Source: Lachnospiraceae bacterium
GTDB taxonomy: Bacteria; Bacillota; Clostridia; Lachnospirales; Lachnospiraceae
DNA: 64,000 nucleotides
Reading direction: 5' to 3'
NCBI GenBank assembly: GCA_009774145.1
Contig: VSND01000013.1
Location: 1 to 64,000 of the forward strand
Below are positions 53,045-61,341 of this stretch, piece after piece (the first letter of the stretch is position 1; each line of letters begins with the position of its first letter). The position numbers and the translations under genes are program-made. The notes beneath the pieces are model-generated. The model was given only the letters and a program-made list of their open reading frames with translations. It had not been told where the DNA came from and did no database searches.

Positions 53045-53112
53045 ATATGCCTCCTGTCTGCATCATGGCTCTGCCGCCGTATTCGGTCCTTTTCTGCTCT
53101 TCCGGTACCGGA

Positions 53113-53712
53113 TTACAGCGAGATCGCCATCAGAAGATGCAGGATGATCTCATCCCTTGTAAATCCCGGATAACGGTCGTCTCCCTGAAACGGTACCGGC
53201 TCCGGTTCGCATTCTGCCAGCCCTCTGACCCGCTCCAGAAACGCCTTCGGTTCCTTTAAGATCTTCACATTCTGTTTATAGGAACTGTTTTTCAACATGG
53301 TTCGGATATGTTCTGCAGCCTTTGGGGCATCCAGGCTGCCGTCACTGGAATATCCAATCACTTCTCTTGCGCATACTACCATACAGTCCACATAATAATT
53401 CGTTTCATAAGAGGTAAACACCGTTTCATAGAGGACCGGCAGTTCTCCCCTTGCTGCTTCCACCTGCTCCCATAATTCCTTTTCCATGGAATGATACCGG
53501 CTTGCCATAATGGCGCGTACCACCTGATTGCAGCCGGGCAGACATCCCACAATCGCCACGACGGTCATGACATTTTCGCGGGTTCCGTGAAGGATCCATG
53601 CAGCAAGAAAGACGACCGCCGGAACGGACAGCATCAGAGCCGCCCGCTTCCATGCCTGTACTTTATTCCGATTCAGATATCCGTAAGTTCCTTTTGCAGT
53701 TCCTGTATGCAT
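53113..53712 (-). CDS. Conserved membrane protein of unknown function
   Basis: The protein has 199 residues. Two membrane helices (about 24-43 and 48-68) are followed by a soluble C-terminal region with VLYETVFTSYETNYYVDCMV and FTRDEIILHLLMAISL. AGGAG precedes the start, which is at the base before the upstream ygiQ stop codon ends. It is probably co-transcribed with the ygiQ and rluA-like genes. No function is recognised. Confidence 0.7.
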   Translation of the reverse strand: MHTGTAKGTYGYLNRNKVQAWKRAALMLSVPAVVFLAAWILHGTRENVMTVVAIVGCLPGCNQVVRAIMASRYHSMEKELWEQVEAARGELPVLYETVFTSYETNYYVDCMVVCAREVIGYSSDGSLDAPKAAEHIRTMLKNSSYKQNVKILKEPKAFLERVRGLAECEPEPVPFQGDDRYPGFTRDEIILHLLMAISL

Positions 53713-55677
53713 TTATCGCTCCTGTTTCTTCCGGTGGACGTTCCGGATCGTCTTCTTTTTCCGCGGTTTCGAAACGTCAGCCTTCCGGTTCCCGTTTTTC
53801 TCCGGATGCTCCTTCTTTCCGGCAGGACGCAGCAGACATCCGGGTCCGCAGCCGATCAGATCTTCCCGTCCCGCCAGCTTCAGCGCTTCTTCCACCAGCG
53901 CGCGGTTCTTCGGATTCTGATACTGAATCAGCGCCCGCTGCATCTCCTTTTCATGAAGGCTTACGGGCACATAGACCGGCTTCATCGTCCGGGGATCCAG
54001 TCCGGTGTAATACATGCAGGTGGAAATCGTCGACGGAGTCGGATAAAAATCCTGTACCTGCTCCGGCATATAGCCCAGATCCCTGCAGTATTCCGCCAGT
54101 TTTACCGCCTCTTTCATCGTACTGCCCGGATGAGAAGACATCAGGTAGGGCACCAGATACTGCTTTCTGCCCAGTCTCTCGTTCATTTTGCGGTACTGGG
54201 CGGAAAATTCTTCGTATACGGCATGCTTCGGCTTCCCAAGGTACGAAAGCACCGTATCGCTGACATGTTCCGGAGCCACTTTCAGCTGGCCGCTCACATG
54301 GTAACGGCAAAGTTCCTCCAGAAAATGGCTGTCCGGATCTGCCAGCACATAGTCAAAACGGATGCCGGAACGGATAAATACTTTTTTGACTTTGGGCAGC
54401 GCGCGCAGTTTCCGAAGCAGCCGGATATAGTCCCTGTGATCTGCCTTCAGATTTTTGCAGGGCTTTGGAAACAGGCACTGTCTCTCAGGACACACTCCTT
54501 TGGTCCGCTGCTTTTCACAGGACGGGCCGCGAAAATCCGCGGTCGGACCGCCCACATCATGGATATATCCTTTGAAATCCGGTTCTTCTGTCATCCGCTC
54601 TGCTTCCGCCAGCAAAGATGCATGGCTTCTCGTCTGAACGATTCTTCCCTGATGAAACGTCAGCGCACAGAAAGAGCATCCACCGAAGCATCCCCGGTTG
54701 CTTACCAGACTGAATTTTACTTCCGAAAATGCCGGAATTCCTCCGGCCCTGTCATACATGGGGTGCCAGGTTCTCCGGTAGGGAAGCCCGTAGATCTCAT
54801 CCATCTCTTCCTGGGACAGCGGCTTTTCTGCCGGATTCTGCACCACATAGCAGTTTCTGGAATAAGGCTCCGCCAGCCTTTTTCCGGAAAAAGGATCCGT
54901 ATTGCAGTACTGGATATAAAAGCTCTCTGCGTACTTCTTTCTGTCTTTTAACAGTTCTTCGTATTCCGGCAGCAGGACATAATCACCGATCCTGGAGAGC
55001 GACCGGACCTTACACACGGTTCCCGGAAGATACGTAAGTTCCTGAATGGGAATCCCCGCTTCCAGCGCCTCTGCAATGGCCGTTACAGACCGTTCTCCCA
55101 TTCCGTAGGAGATCAGATCCGCCCCGCTCTCCAGAAGAACGGACCGGCGCAGAGAATCGGACCAGTAATCATAATGTGCCAGACGGCGCAGAGAGGCCTC
55201 GATCCCGCCGGCAATGACCGGAGTCTTCTTATATCTCTGCCGGATCAGGTTGCAGTAGACGATCACCGCCCGGTCGGGCCTTCTGCCCGTCTCACCGCCC
55301 GGCGTATAGCTGTCTGTGCTCCGGCGCTTTCTGGCTGCCGTATAATGATTCACCATGGAATCCATATTTCCGGCCGATACCAGAAATCCAAGCTTCGGTT
55401 CGCCCAGCACCGTGATGCTGTCTGCATCTCTGAAATCCGGCTGGGGAATGATGCCGACCGTATATCCGCGCGCCTGCAGGACCCGGCTGATGATGGCAGG
55501 CCCGAATGACGGATGATCCACATAGGCATCTCCGATCACATAGACAAAATCCAGCTGAGCGATGCCCAGTTCCTCCATATCCTCACGGCACACCGGAAGG
55601 AAGCCCCTGGAAACGGCGGACCGGTCCGCCGTTTCTGTCTCATATGCACTTTTTACTGTATTCTGCCTGAAGGACAT
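53713..55677 (-). CDS. YgiQ-family radical SAM protein
   Basis: The protein has 654 residues. The cobalamin-like N-terminal region contains FVYVIGDAYVDHPSFGPAII. The radical SAM cluster motif is CFGGCSFCAL (CxxxCxxC, about residue 330). The C-terminal region has HPGSTMKEAVKLAEYCRDL and a basic tail (KADVSKPRKKKTIRNVHRKK). The family is widespread, and its reaction is unknown. It starts at an ATG after a purine-rich stretch. The 112-base gap upstream shows no feature. Confidence 0.92.
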   Translation of the reverse strand: MSFRQNTVKSAYETETADRSAVSRGFLPVCREDMEELGIAQLDFVYVIGDAYVDHPSFGPAIISRVLQARGYTVGIIPQPDFRDADSITVLGEPKLGFLVSAGNMDSMVNHYTAARKRRSTDSYTPGGETGRRPDRAVIVYCNLIRQRYKKTPVIAGGIEASLRRLAHYDYWSDSLRRSVLLESGADLISYGMGERSVTAIAEALEAGIPIQELTYLPGTVCKVRSLSRIGDYVLLPEYEELLKDRKKYAESFYIQYCNTDPFSGKRLAEPYSRNCYVVQNPAEKPLSQEEMDEIYGLPYRRTWHPMYDRAGGIPAFSEVKFSLVSNRGCFGGCSFCALTFHQGRIVQTRSHASLLAEAERMTEEPDFKGYIHDVGGPTADFRGPSCEKQRTKGVCPERQCLFPKPCKNLKADHRDYIRLLRKLRALPKVKKVFIRSGIRFDYVLADPDSHFLEELCRYHVSGQLKVAPEHVSDTVLSYLGKPKHAVYEEFSAQYRKMNERLGRKQYLVPYLMSSHPGSTMKEAVKLAEYCRDLGYMPEQVQDFYPTPSTISTCMYYTGLDPRTMKPVYVPVSLHEKEMQRALIQYQNPKNRALVEEALKLAGREDLIGCGPGCLLRPAGKKEHPEKNGNRKADVSKPRKKKTIRNVHRKKQER

Positions 55678-55790
55678 CCGGGATATCCCTCCTCTCTGTC
55701 TGTTTTTTCTTCTTTCTCCATACAGAAGCCGAATGAAAGCCTCCGGCCCGACTGTTCCGGATACAGCTTTATCTCCCGGTGCTTCCGCCG

Positions 55791-56522
55791 TCAGGCTTCC
55801 GGTACCAGCCCGGTGAACTGCCGCAGTTCCTTTACTTCGTCTTCTGTCAGGCTCCGGTACGATCCGGCCTCCAGCCGCTCATCCAGAACAAGTGTTCCCA
55901 TGGACAGCCGTTTCAGATATACCACCCGGCAGCCGACCGCTTCAAACATCCGTTTTATCTGATGAAACTTTCCCTCCCGAATGGTAACCCGAACTTCACT
56001 GGATGCACCGCTTTTCAGGATCTCAAGCTCTGACGGAAGCGTCAGAGCCTTCTCACCGATATCCAGTCCTTCCTGAAACCGGTCTGCATGCTCCCTCGTC
56101 ACCTGTCCTTCCACTCTGGCATAGTAAACCTTGTCCACATGCTTTTTCGGCGACAGCAGCCGGTGCGCCAGCTCTCCGTCATCCGTCAGAAGCAGCAACC
56201 CTTCGGTATCCTTGTCAAGCCTTCCAACCGGAAATACATTCCTGCGGTCTGTTTCATCCAGCAGATCCAGCACCGTCCGTTCTGCGGCATCCTCCGTGGC
56301 AGAGACTACCCCCGCCGGCTTATGAAGCATCAGATACACAAAAGCCGCATACACCGCTCTTTTCCCGCCGCACAATACAACGTCCTGCGTCTCCTTCACC
56401 TTCTGCTCCGGCTTTTTCACCGGTTCCCCATTAACGGTGACCAGCCCCTTTTTCAGCAGCTCCTTTACCTGGCTTCTGGTCCCGAAGCCGGTCTCACAGA
56501 GGAACCTGTCCAGACGCATCAT
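55791..56522 (-). CDS. RsuA-family rRNA pseudouridine synthase
   Basis: The protein has 243 residues. The S4 domain starts MRLDRFLCETGFGTRSQVKE. The catalytic Asp is in VGRLDKDTEGLLLLTDDG. It ends with REGKFHQIKRMFEAVG and the RL motif. It modifies 16S rRNA by family analogy. The start at 56522 has GGAGG eight bases upstream and overlaps the stop of the methyltransferase gene, so the two rRNA-modifying enzymes are translationally coupled. Confidence 0.93.
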   Translation of the reverse strand: MMRLDRFLCETGFGTRSQVKELLKKGLVTVNGEPVKKPEQKVKETQDVVLCGGKRAVYAAFVYLMLHKPAGVVSATEDAAERTVLDLLDETDRRNVFPVGRLDKDTEGLLLLTDDGELAHRLLSPKKHVDKVYYARVEGQVTREHADRFQEGLDIGEKALTLPSELEILKSGASSEVRVTIREGKFHQIKRMFEAVGCRVVYLKRLSMGTLVLDERLEAGSYRSLTEDEVKELRQFTGLVPEA

Positions 56523-57895
56523 GCGTTCATCCTCCATCCGGAAAAATATTTGTTGCGCAGCGTGCCCCGGATCAGCTTTCCCCAGCCAAGCGGATATCCG
56601 TCCACGCAGATCAGCTGCCAGCCATCCTTTCCTGTACATTCCGACGCCTCCACCTCGATCGTCTCTCCCTTCAGATAACGAAAGATCCGCTCATCCGAGG
56701 CCGGAAGGTCAATGACCGATGCATACTCTTCTTTCTTCAATACCATGGCAAACGCCTGACTCGGCTCAAACCTTTTTTTCAAAAGTTCTCCCATATACAG
56801 GCCCGAACGAAGAAACCGGAGTCCCGGACAGGTTCCGATGCCCTCCGGCATCAGAAACACTTTTGTATCCTTCACCTGAATGCTTGACCGGTCCATGGGC
56901 ATCCGTACATCCGAAAGAAAATCCAGAAGCTCCTGCGGAAGCTTCGGCGTCCGTTTTTTAAGCTCCGGCTCCGTCTGCACCCGCTCCCCGTCCTTCTTGA
57001 AAAGCGCCAGAAAATGCCCTTCTCCGTCGATCTTATGCGGAAACAGACGGACGCATTTTTCCAGTGAAAAGGCGCTTTTTACCAGCGCCGGGTTCCCCGG
57101 ACAGAAGCCCTCATACCATGGAATGTCTGCCAGATGAAAATCCGGATGCCCTTTCAGAAAACCGTCCACGCTCCCTTCATTTTCCAGTTCCGAAAACGTA
57201 CAGGTAGAATACAGCATCATCCCGCCGGGCTTTAAGAGCTCTGCCGCCTGGTTCAGGATCTCCCTCTGCATTTTTGCAAATACCTCCGGACCCTGCTTCT
57301 CCCATGCCGGGATCATATGCGCCTGCTTCCGAAACATTCCTTCTCCGGAACAGGGTGCGTCAATGAGAATTTTGTCAAAAAATTCATGAAAATACCGGTC
57401 CAGCCGGTCCCCCATCTCGCTGGTAATCAGAAGGTTCGGGATTCCGAACACTTCCAGATTTTTAAGAAGTGCCTTTGTCCGCGAGGCGCTGGCGTCATTT
57501 GCCACCAGAAGCCCTGTATGGGAAAGCCTGGCAGCCAGCTCCGTCGCCTTCCCGCCCGGAGCCGCGCACAGGTCCAGCACCCGGTCGCCTTCTTCCACCG
57601 GAAGCACGCTCGCCGGCGTCATGGCGCTCGGTTCCTGAATATAATAAAGTCCGGCATAATAATAGGGATGCCTGGCAGGAGCATCCTCTTCTGTATAATA
57701 ATATCCGTTGGGAATCCAGGGGACTCTTTTCAGGGTATGAAACGGATGAATCCGTTCGAATTTTTCCATCGAAATCTTCGATGTATTTACCCGAAGCCCC
57801 CGGAATTTCGGTTTCTCAAAACTTGCCAGATACTCCGGCAGCTCCGCTCCCAGGATTTTTTCCATATTCGCCACAAAAGATGCGGGTAGTTCCAT
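56519..57895 (-). CDS. RsmF/RsmB-family rRNA cytosine methyltransferase
   Basis: The protein has 458 residues. SAM-binding VLDLCAAPGGKATELAARL, the motif DAPCSGEGMFRKQ with one active cysteine and MLYSTCTFSELEN with the second define the NOL1/NOP2/Sun family. A C-terminal PUA-like domain (from about 300) fits RsmF-type enzymes. The start MELPASF has AGAGGA upstream. A 41-codon longer reading lacks support. Confidence 0.93.
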   Translation of the reverse strand: MELPASFVANMEKILGAELPEYLASFEKPKFRGLRVNTSKISMEKFERIHPFHTLKRVPWIPNGYYYTEEDAPARHPYYYAGLYYIQEPSAMTPASVLPVEEGDRVLDLCAAPGGKATELAARLSHTGLLVANDASASRTKALLKNLEVFGIPNLLITSEMGDRLDRYFHEFFDKILIDAPCSGEGMFRKQAHMIPAWEKQGPEVFAKMQREILNQAAELLKPGGMMLYSTCTFSELENEGSVDGFLKGHPDFHLADIPWYEGFCPGNPALVKSAFSLEKCVRLFPHKIDGEGHFLALFKKDGERVQTEPELKKRTPKLPQELLDFLSDVRMPMDRSSIQVKDTKVFLMPEGIGTCPGLRFLRSGLYMGELLKKRFEPSQAFAMVLKKEEYASVIDLPASDERIFRYLKGETIEVEASECTGKDGWQLICVDGYPLGWGKLIRGTLRNKYFSGWRMNA

Positions 57896-58025
57896 CTGCT
57901 GTTCCTCTCTGTTGCCGTACCAGGATGCCGGTATGCCCGCACAAACCATAAATGCCTGCGCAGGATATCCCCACGTCCGCGTCCGCAACCTGCTGTAATC
58001 GGTATCAGTATACCACACTTCCCAT

Positions 58026-58691
58026 CTAATAAGAATACGTCAATTTAGAATTTTCCAGATATTTCAGCATCCAGTAGGGATTGACCGCCAGCTCCTTATC
58101 CGCGCCCAGCGGCACGTACACCCCCAGATGCAGATGCACCGGGAACTGTCCGGTCGTTCCTTCCGGTCCGTATCCGGTGTCTCCCATATACCCGAGGATA
58201 TCGCCTGCCGCCACGGCATCGCCTGTTTTCCACTCCCTGCCATAGGAAGCCAGATGGGCATAATAGTAATAATTCCCGTTTCCGGAACGGATTCCGATCC
58301 GGTATCCTCCCTTTTCCAGCCATCCGACCTGTTCCACGGTACCGTCTGTGATGCTGACCACCGGATAGTATCCCGCCTGATCGATCGAAGCCATGAGATC
58401 CGTTCCCTCGTGGCTTCTTTTACCGCCGTAATTCCGTTCTGCCATCCAGCTGTTCTCAAATGCTACGGTTGCCTGTTCATTGACGGAAGACTCGGGAACC
58501 GGGAACCATACCAGTTCCTCCCACACCAGCTCCAGCGTATCTCTGTAGATCTCGAATCCGTTCTGTGCATTCTGTTCCGGAAGAATCTGAGATTCCGGAA
58601 TCTCTTCCAGCCAGATCAGTTCCCCCTGTATGATGCAGCACAGGAACAGGATCAGGATCAGATAACATGCAATCCTTCGATTTTGACTCAT
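58026..58691 (-). CDS. M23-family metallopeptidase, membrane-anchored
   Basis: The protein has 221 residues. An N-terminal signal-anchor (about 7-25) is followed by a LytM/M23 domain with zinc ligands in RSHEGTDLMAS (HxxxD) and FPVHLHLGVYV (HxH). It probably cuts peptidoglycan outside the membrane. Related proteins act in sporulation (SpoIIQ-like), but this one is not specifically assignable. It is divergent from ylbJ with only 55 bases between. Confidence 0.87.
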   Translation of the reverse strand: MSQNRRIACYLILILFLCCIIQGELIWLEEIPESQILPEQNAQNGFEIYRDTLELVWEELVWFPVPESSVNEQATVAFENSWMAERNYGGKRSHEGTDLMASIDQAGYYPVVSITDGTVEQVGWLEKGGYRIGIRSGNGNYYYYAHLASYGREWKTGDAVAAGDILGYMGDTGYGPEGTTGQFPVHLHLGVYVPLGADKELAVNPYWMLKYLENSKLTYSY

Positions 58692-58746
58692 ATTTCACCG
58701 CTTGCCCCATAAAATGTAGGGAATTAGTTCATTATATGGTGACACC

Positions 58747-59703
58747 TTGAAAAAGATACTTTTCGTTCTCCTGATACCTGCTCTGATCCTGCTGCTGTTC
58801 ATGCATCCGGATGTGATCGCTTCCGGATGCTCCCACGGACTGCATCTGTGGTATACGGCGGTCCTGCCGTCCCTTCTGCCTTTTATGATCGCTTCCGGCC
58901 TGCTTATCCGCACCGGCCTGTTCCGGTATCTGAATCCGGTCTATGCGCCTCTTTTGAAAAAACTGTTCCGAATCTCGGAGGACGGCTGCTATGCGGTCCT
59001 TCTGGGATTTTTATGCGGCTTTCCCATGGGGGCTAAAGTGATTGCCGATCTGGTGCGGGAGAAACACATTTCTGCCGAAGAAGGATCCTATCTGCTCGGT
59101 TTCTGCAACAATGTAAGTCCGGCATTCTTTTTTAACTATGTCTGTCTGTTAAAACTGGGGTATCCGTCTGTTCCATGGAAGCTGGTCCTTTTGTTTTATT
59201 CCCTGCCGGTTCTCTATGGACTGGCGTCCCGTCCGTTTTATCATTTTCCCCAGACAGGCCGCACACAAAAACAGGCCTCTGTGCACCGGATGGATTTTCC
59301 GATGCTGGACGCCTGCATCATGGACGGATTTTCCACGATCACCCGCCTGGGCGGATATATCATGCTCTTCACGATCTTCGTACATTTTTTAAAGCTTCTG
59401 CCGCTCTCCGGTCTTCTGCCCGCCCTGATCAGTTCATTTCTCGAGATCAGCTGCGGCATTGACCAGCTTTCAGAAGCCGTCGCCGTTCCTGTCTGGCGAA
59501 CCGCTCTGGTCTGTGTATGTGCCGCCTTCGGAGGCCTGTGTATCTGTGCACAGACCCAGAGCGTCCTGACCGGAACGCCGCTGTCCGTACGGACCTGGCT
59601 GAGAGGACGGATCACGATTGCTCTGGTTCTGCTTCTGCTGCTTCTTTCGTTTCCTCCGGCTGTGACGGAGGCTGCGGCATCAGCTCTTCCCGGTTACTGG
59701 TAA
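58747..59703 (+). CDS. ylbJ: Sporulation integral membrane protein YlbJ
   Basis: The protein has 318 residues with about eight membrane helices. Motifs GLHLWYTAVLPSLLPFMIAS, LLGFLCGFPMGAKVIADL and GFCNNVSPAFFF are typical of YlbJ, a nucleoside-recognition-domain protein needed for spore cortex formation in Bacillus. The start is a TTG with a weak GGTG site. The neighbouring coaD and rsmD genes match the Bacillus order rsmD-coaD-ylbJ, though ylbJ is inverted here. Its last 92 bases overlap the convergent gene at 59612. Confidence 0.85.
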   Translation: MKKILFVLLIPALILLLFMHPDVIASGCSHGLHLWYTAVLPSLLPFMIASGLLIRTGLFRYLNPVYAPLLKKLFRISEDGCYAVLLGFLCGFPMGAKVIADLVREKHISAEEGSYLLGFCNNVSPAFFFNYVCLLKLGYPSVPWKLVLLFYSLPVLYGLASRPFYHFPQTGRTQKQASVHRMDFPMLDACIMDGFSTITRLGGYIMLFTIFVHFLKLLPLSGLLPALISSFLEISCGIDQLSEAVAVPVWRTALVCVCAAFGGLCICAQTQSVLTGTPLSVRTWLRGRITIALVLLLLLLSFPPAVTEAAASALPGYW

Positions 59704-60214
59704 TTGTGGCATAGATTCCCTGAAAATCATTCATCATGGCCTCATAATGTGTATTGGACGTTTCCACCATCTTCTGTATGACCTCCTGGACATCTGCAAG
59801 CATGTCATCCGTATACTGAATCGCACCCAGCCGGATCTCATTGGCATCTCTGGTCGCATTGTTGAGAATCTCCTGTGCCTGTATGCCTGCCGTTTCGATC
59901 ACCTGGTTTGCCTGTTCATAGGCCTGCTGCATGATCTCGTGTTCGTTCACCATTTCCTGATTCTGGAGATTGGCCTGTGCCACGATCGCTTCCGCCCGCT
60001 TCTGGGCGTCTGCCAGAATGGCGTCCTTATTCGCCAGAACCTTCTGATAGCGCTTGATCTCTTCCGGAGTCTTCATCCGAAGTTCTCTTAACAGTTCCTC
60101 CATCCGTTCCCGGTTCACGATGATCTTATCTCCAGAACCGAGAAGAGGGCCTTTGCATGTATCAATGTAATCTTCAATCTCTTCAATAATCTGCTCTATA
60201 CGGCTGTTACTCAT
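59612..60214 (-). CDS. Coiled-coil ATPase-subunit-like protein (V-type subunit H-like), unknown
   Basis: The protein has 200 residues. A long amphipathic helix spans about 60-150, rich in Gln/Glu/Ala (KDAILADAQKRAEAIVAQAN, QAYEQANQVIETAGIQAQEI). The C-terminus is Pro/Glu-rich and disordered (PQPPSQPEETKEAAEAEPEQ). Similar proteins beside coaD are sometimes named after ATP synthase stalk subunits, but no function is shown. AAGGAG lies upstream of the ATG at 60214. The 3' end overlaps ylbJ on the other strand by 92 bases. Confidence 0.75.
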   Translation of the reverse strand: MSNSRIEQIIEEIEDYIDTCKGPLLGSGDKIIVNRERMEELLRELRMKTPEEIKRYQKVLANKDAILADAQKRAEAIVAQANLQNQEMVNEHEIMQQAYEQANQVIETAGIQAQEILNNATRDANEIRLGAIQYTDDMLADVQEVIQKMVETSNTHYEAMMNDFQGIYATITSNREELMPQPPSQPEETKEAAEAEPEQS

Positions 60215-60271
60215 TTTTCCCACACTCCTTGTAACATTATAGCGGAACAGACTGATATGCGCAAGATAAAA

Positions 60272-60772
60272 TCAGCTCCTGTTCCTCTGCTTTGCAGCCT
60301 GTACCTTTTCCTGCACCTTTGTTATTACAGATTCCGGCACAAATTCCCGGATGTCGCCGTCGAAAAATGCCACTTCTTTCACCGTTGTAGAACTTAAATA
60401 AGAATATTCCAGGCTGGTTGCCAGAAACATGGTATCCAGAAGCGGATAAAGCTTACGGTTTGTCTGTGCCATCTGAAGCTCGTATTCAAAATCCGAGATC
60501 GCACGCAGTCCCCTTACCACGGTCGTTGCCCCCGTCTGCTTTGCAAAATCCACCAGAAGGCCGGAAAAGGACATCACCTTTACATTCGGTATTCCCTCTG
60601 TCACTTCCTTCAGCATGCGGACACGCTCGTCAATGGAAAACATGGGTGCCTTCCCGCCGTTATTCAGAACCCCGACGATCAGCTCTTCAACCGTTTTCGA
60701 CGCTCTTTCTATAATATCCAGATGCCCCAGTGTTACCGGATCAAAGCTGCCCGGGTAAATTGCTCGAATCAT
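60272..60772 (-). CDS. coaD: Phosphopantetheine adenylyltransferase
   Basis: The protein has 166 residues. It has the nucleotidyltransferase motif YPGSFDPVTLGHLDII and the late segment ATSLEYSYLSSTTVKE, diagnostic of CoaD. It makes dephospho-CoA. The start is followed directly by MIRAIYPGSFD, with a purine-rich site upstream. It lies 17 bases after rsmD. Confidence 0.96.
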   Translation of the reverse strand: MIRAIYPGSFDPVTLGHLDIIERASKTVEELIVGVLNNGGKAPMFSIDERVRMLKEVTEGIPNVKVMSFSGLLVDFAKQTGATTVVRGLRAISDFEYELQMAQTNRKLYPLLDTMFLATSLEYSYLSSTTVKEVAFFDGDIREFVPESVITKVQEKVQAAKQRNRS

Positions 60773-60789
60773 TTTTCATCCTCTCCCTG

Positions 60790-61341
60790 TCACGTTTTCT
60801 GAAGAAATACATGCTGGTTCGTTTTGTATTTTCTGTATTTGTATGCATGGTAGCCAAGCCCCTCCAGCCAGGAAAAATCCGTCTCCAGAGAAGCTTCCAC
60901 TACAATTACTGTATATTCATCCGCCAGACTGCTGTCTGCCAGAGAAGCGAGCACCTGATGCTCCAGTTCCTGATGATAAGGCGGATCCATGAAAATAATG
61001 TCAAAGGGCTTCTGCCCTTCCAGCCGGCGCAGTGCCGTCAGAACGTCGCATCTGTACACTTCTGCCCGGTCTGCCGTCCTGGTAAAGATCAGATTCTCAC
61101 GGATACATTCTGCCGCCTTCCCGTTCTGCTCCACCAGAACCGCATGCGCCGCGCCCCTGCTGAGTGCTTCGATGGCGATCGCTCCGCTGCCGCTGAACAG
61201 ATCCAGAAAGCGGCAGCCGCATACATCTGTCTGCAGAATGTTAAACAGTGTTTCCTTTATCTTGTCTGTGGTGGGTCTGGTATCCATACCCCGTATGGTC
61301 TTTAACGGCATGCTCCGCGCCGTTCCCGCGATCACCCTCAT
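60790..61341 (-). CDS. rsmD: 16S rRNA (guanine-966-N2) methyltransferase
   Basis: The protein has 183 residues. RVIAGTARSMPLKTI opens it. The SAM-binding site is FLDLFSGSGAIAIEAL and the catalytic motif is IIFMDPPY. It methylates 16S rRNA. Its start overlaps the upstream fusion gene stop as ATGA, so it is coupled to it. Confidence 0.95.
   Translation of the reverse strand: MRVIAGTARSMPLKTIRGMDTRPTTDKIKETLFNILQTDVCGCRFLDLFSGSGAIAIEALSRGAAHAVLVEQNGKAAECIRENLIFTRTADRAEVYRCDVLTALRRLEGQKPFDIIFMDPPYHQELEHQVLASLADSSLADEYTVIVVEASLETDFSWLEGLGYHAYKYRKYKTNQHVFLQKT

Noticed and set aside
53491..54951. 486-codon open frame opposite ygiQ
   Set aside because: It is a shadow of the radical SAM gene.
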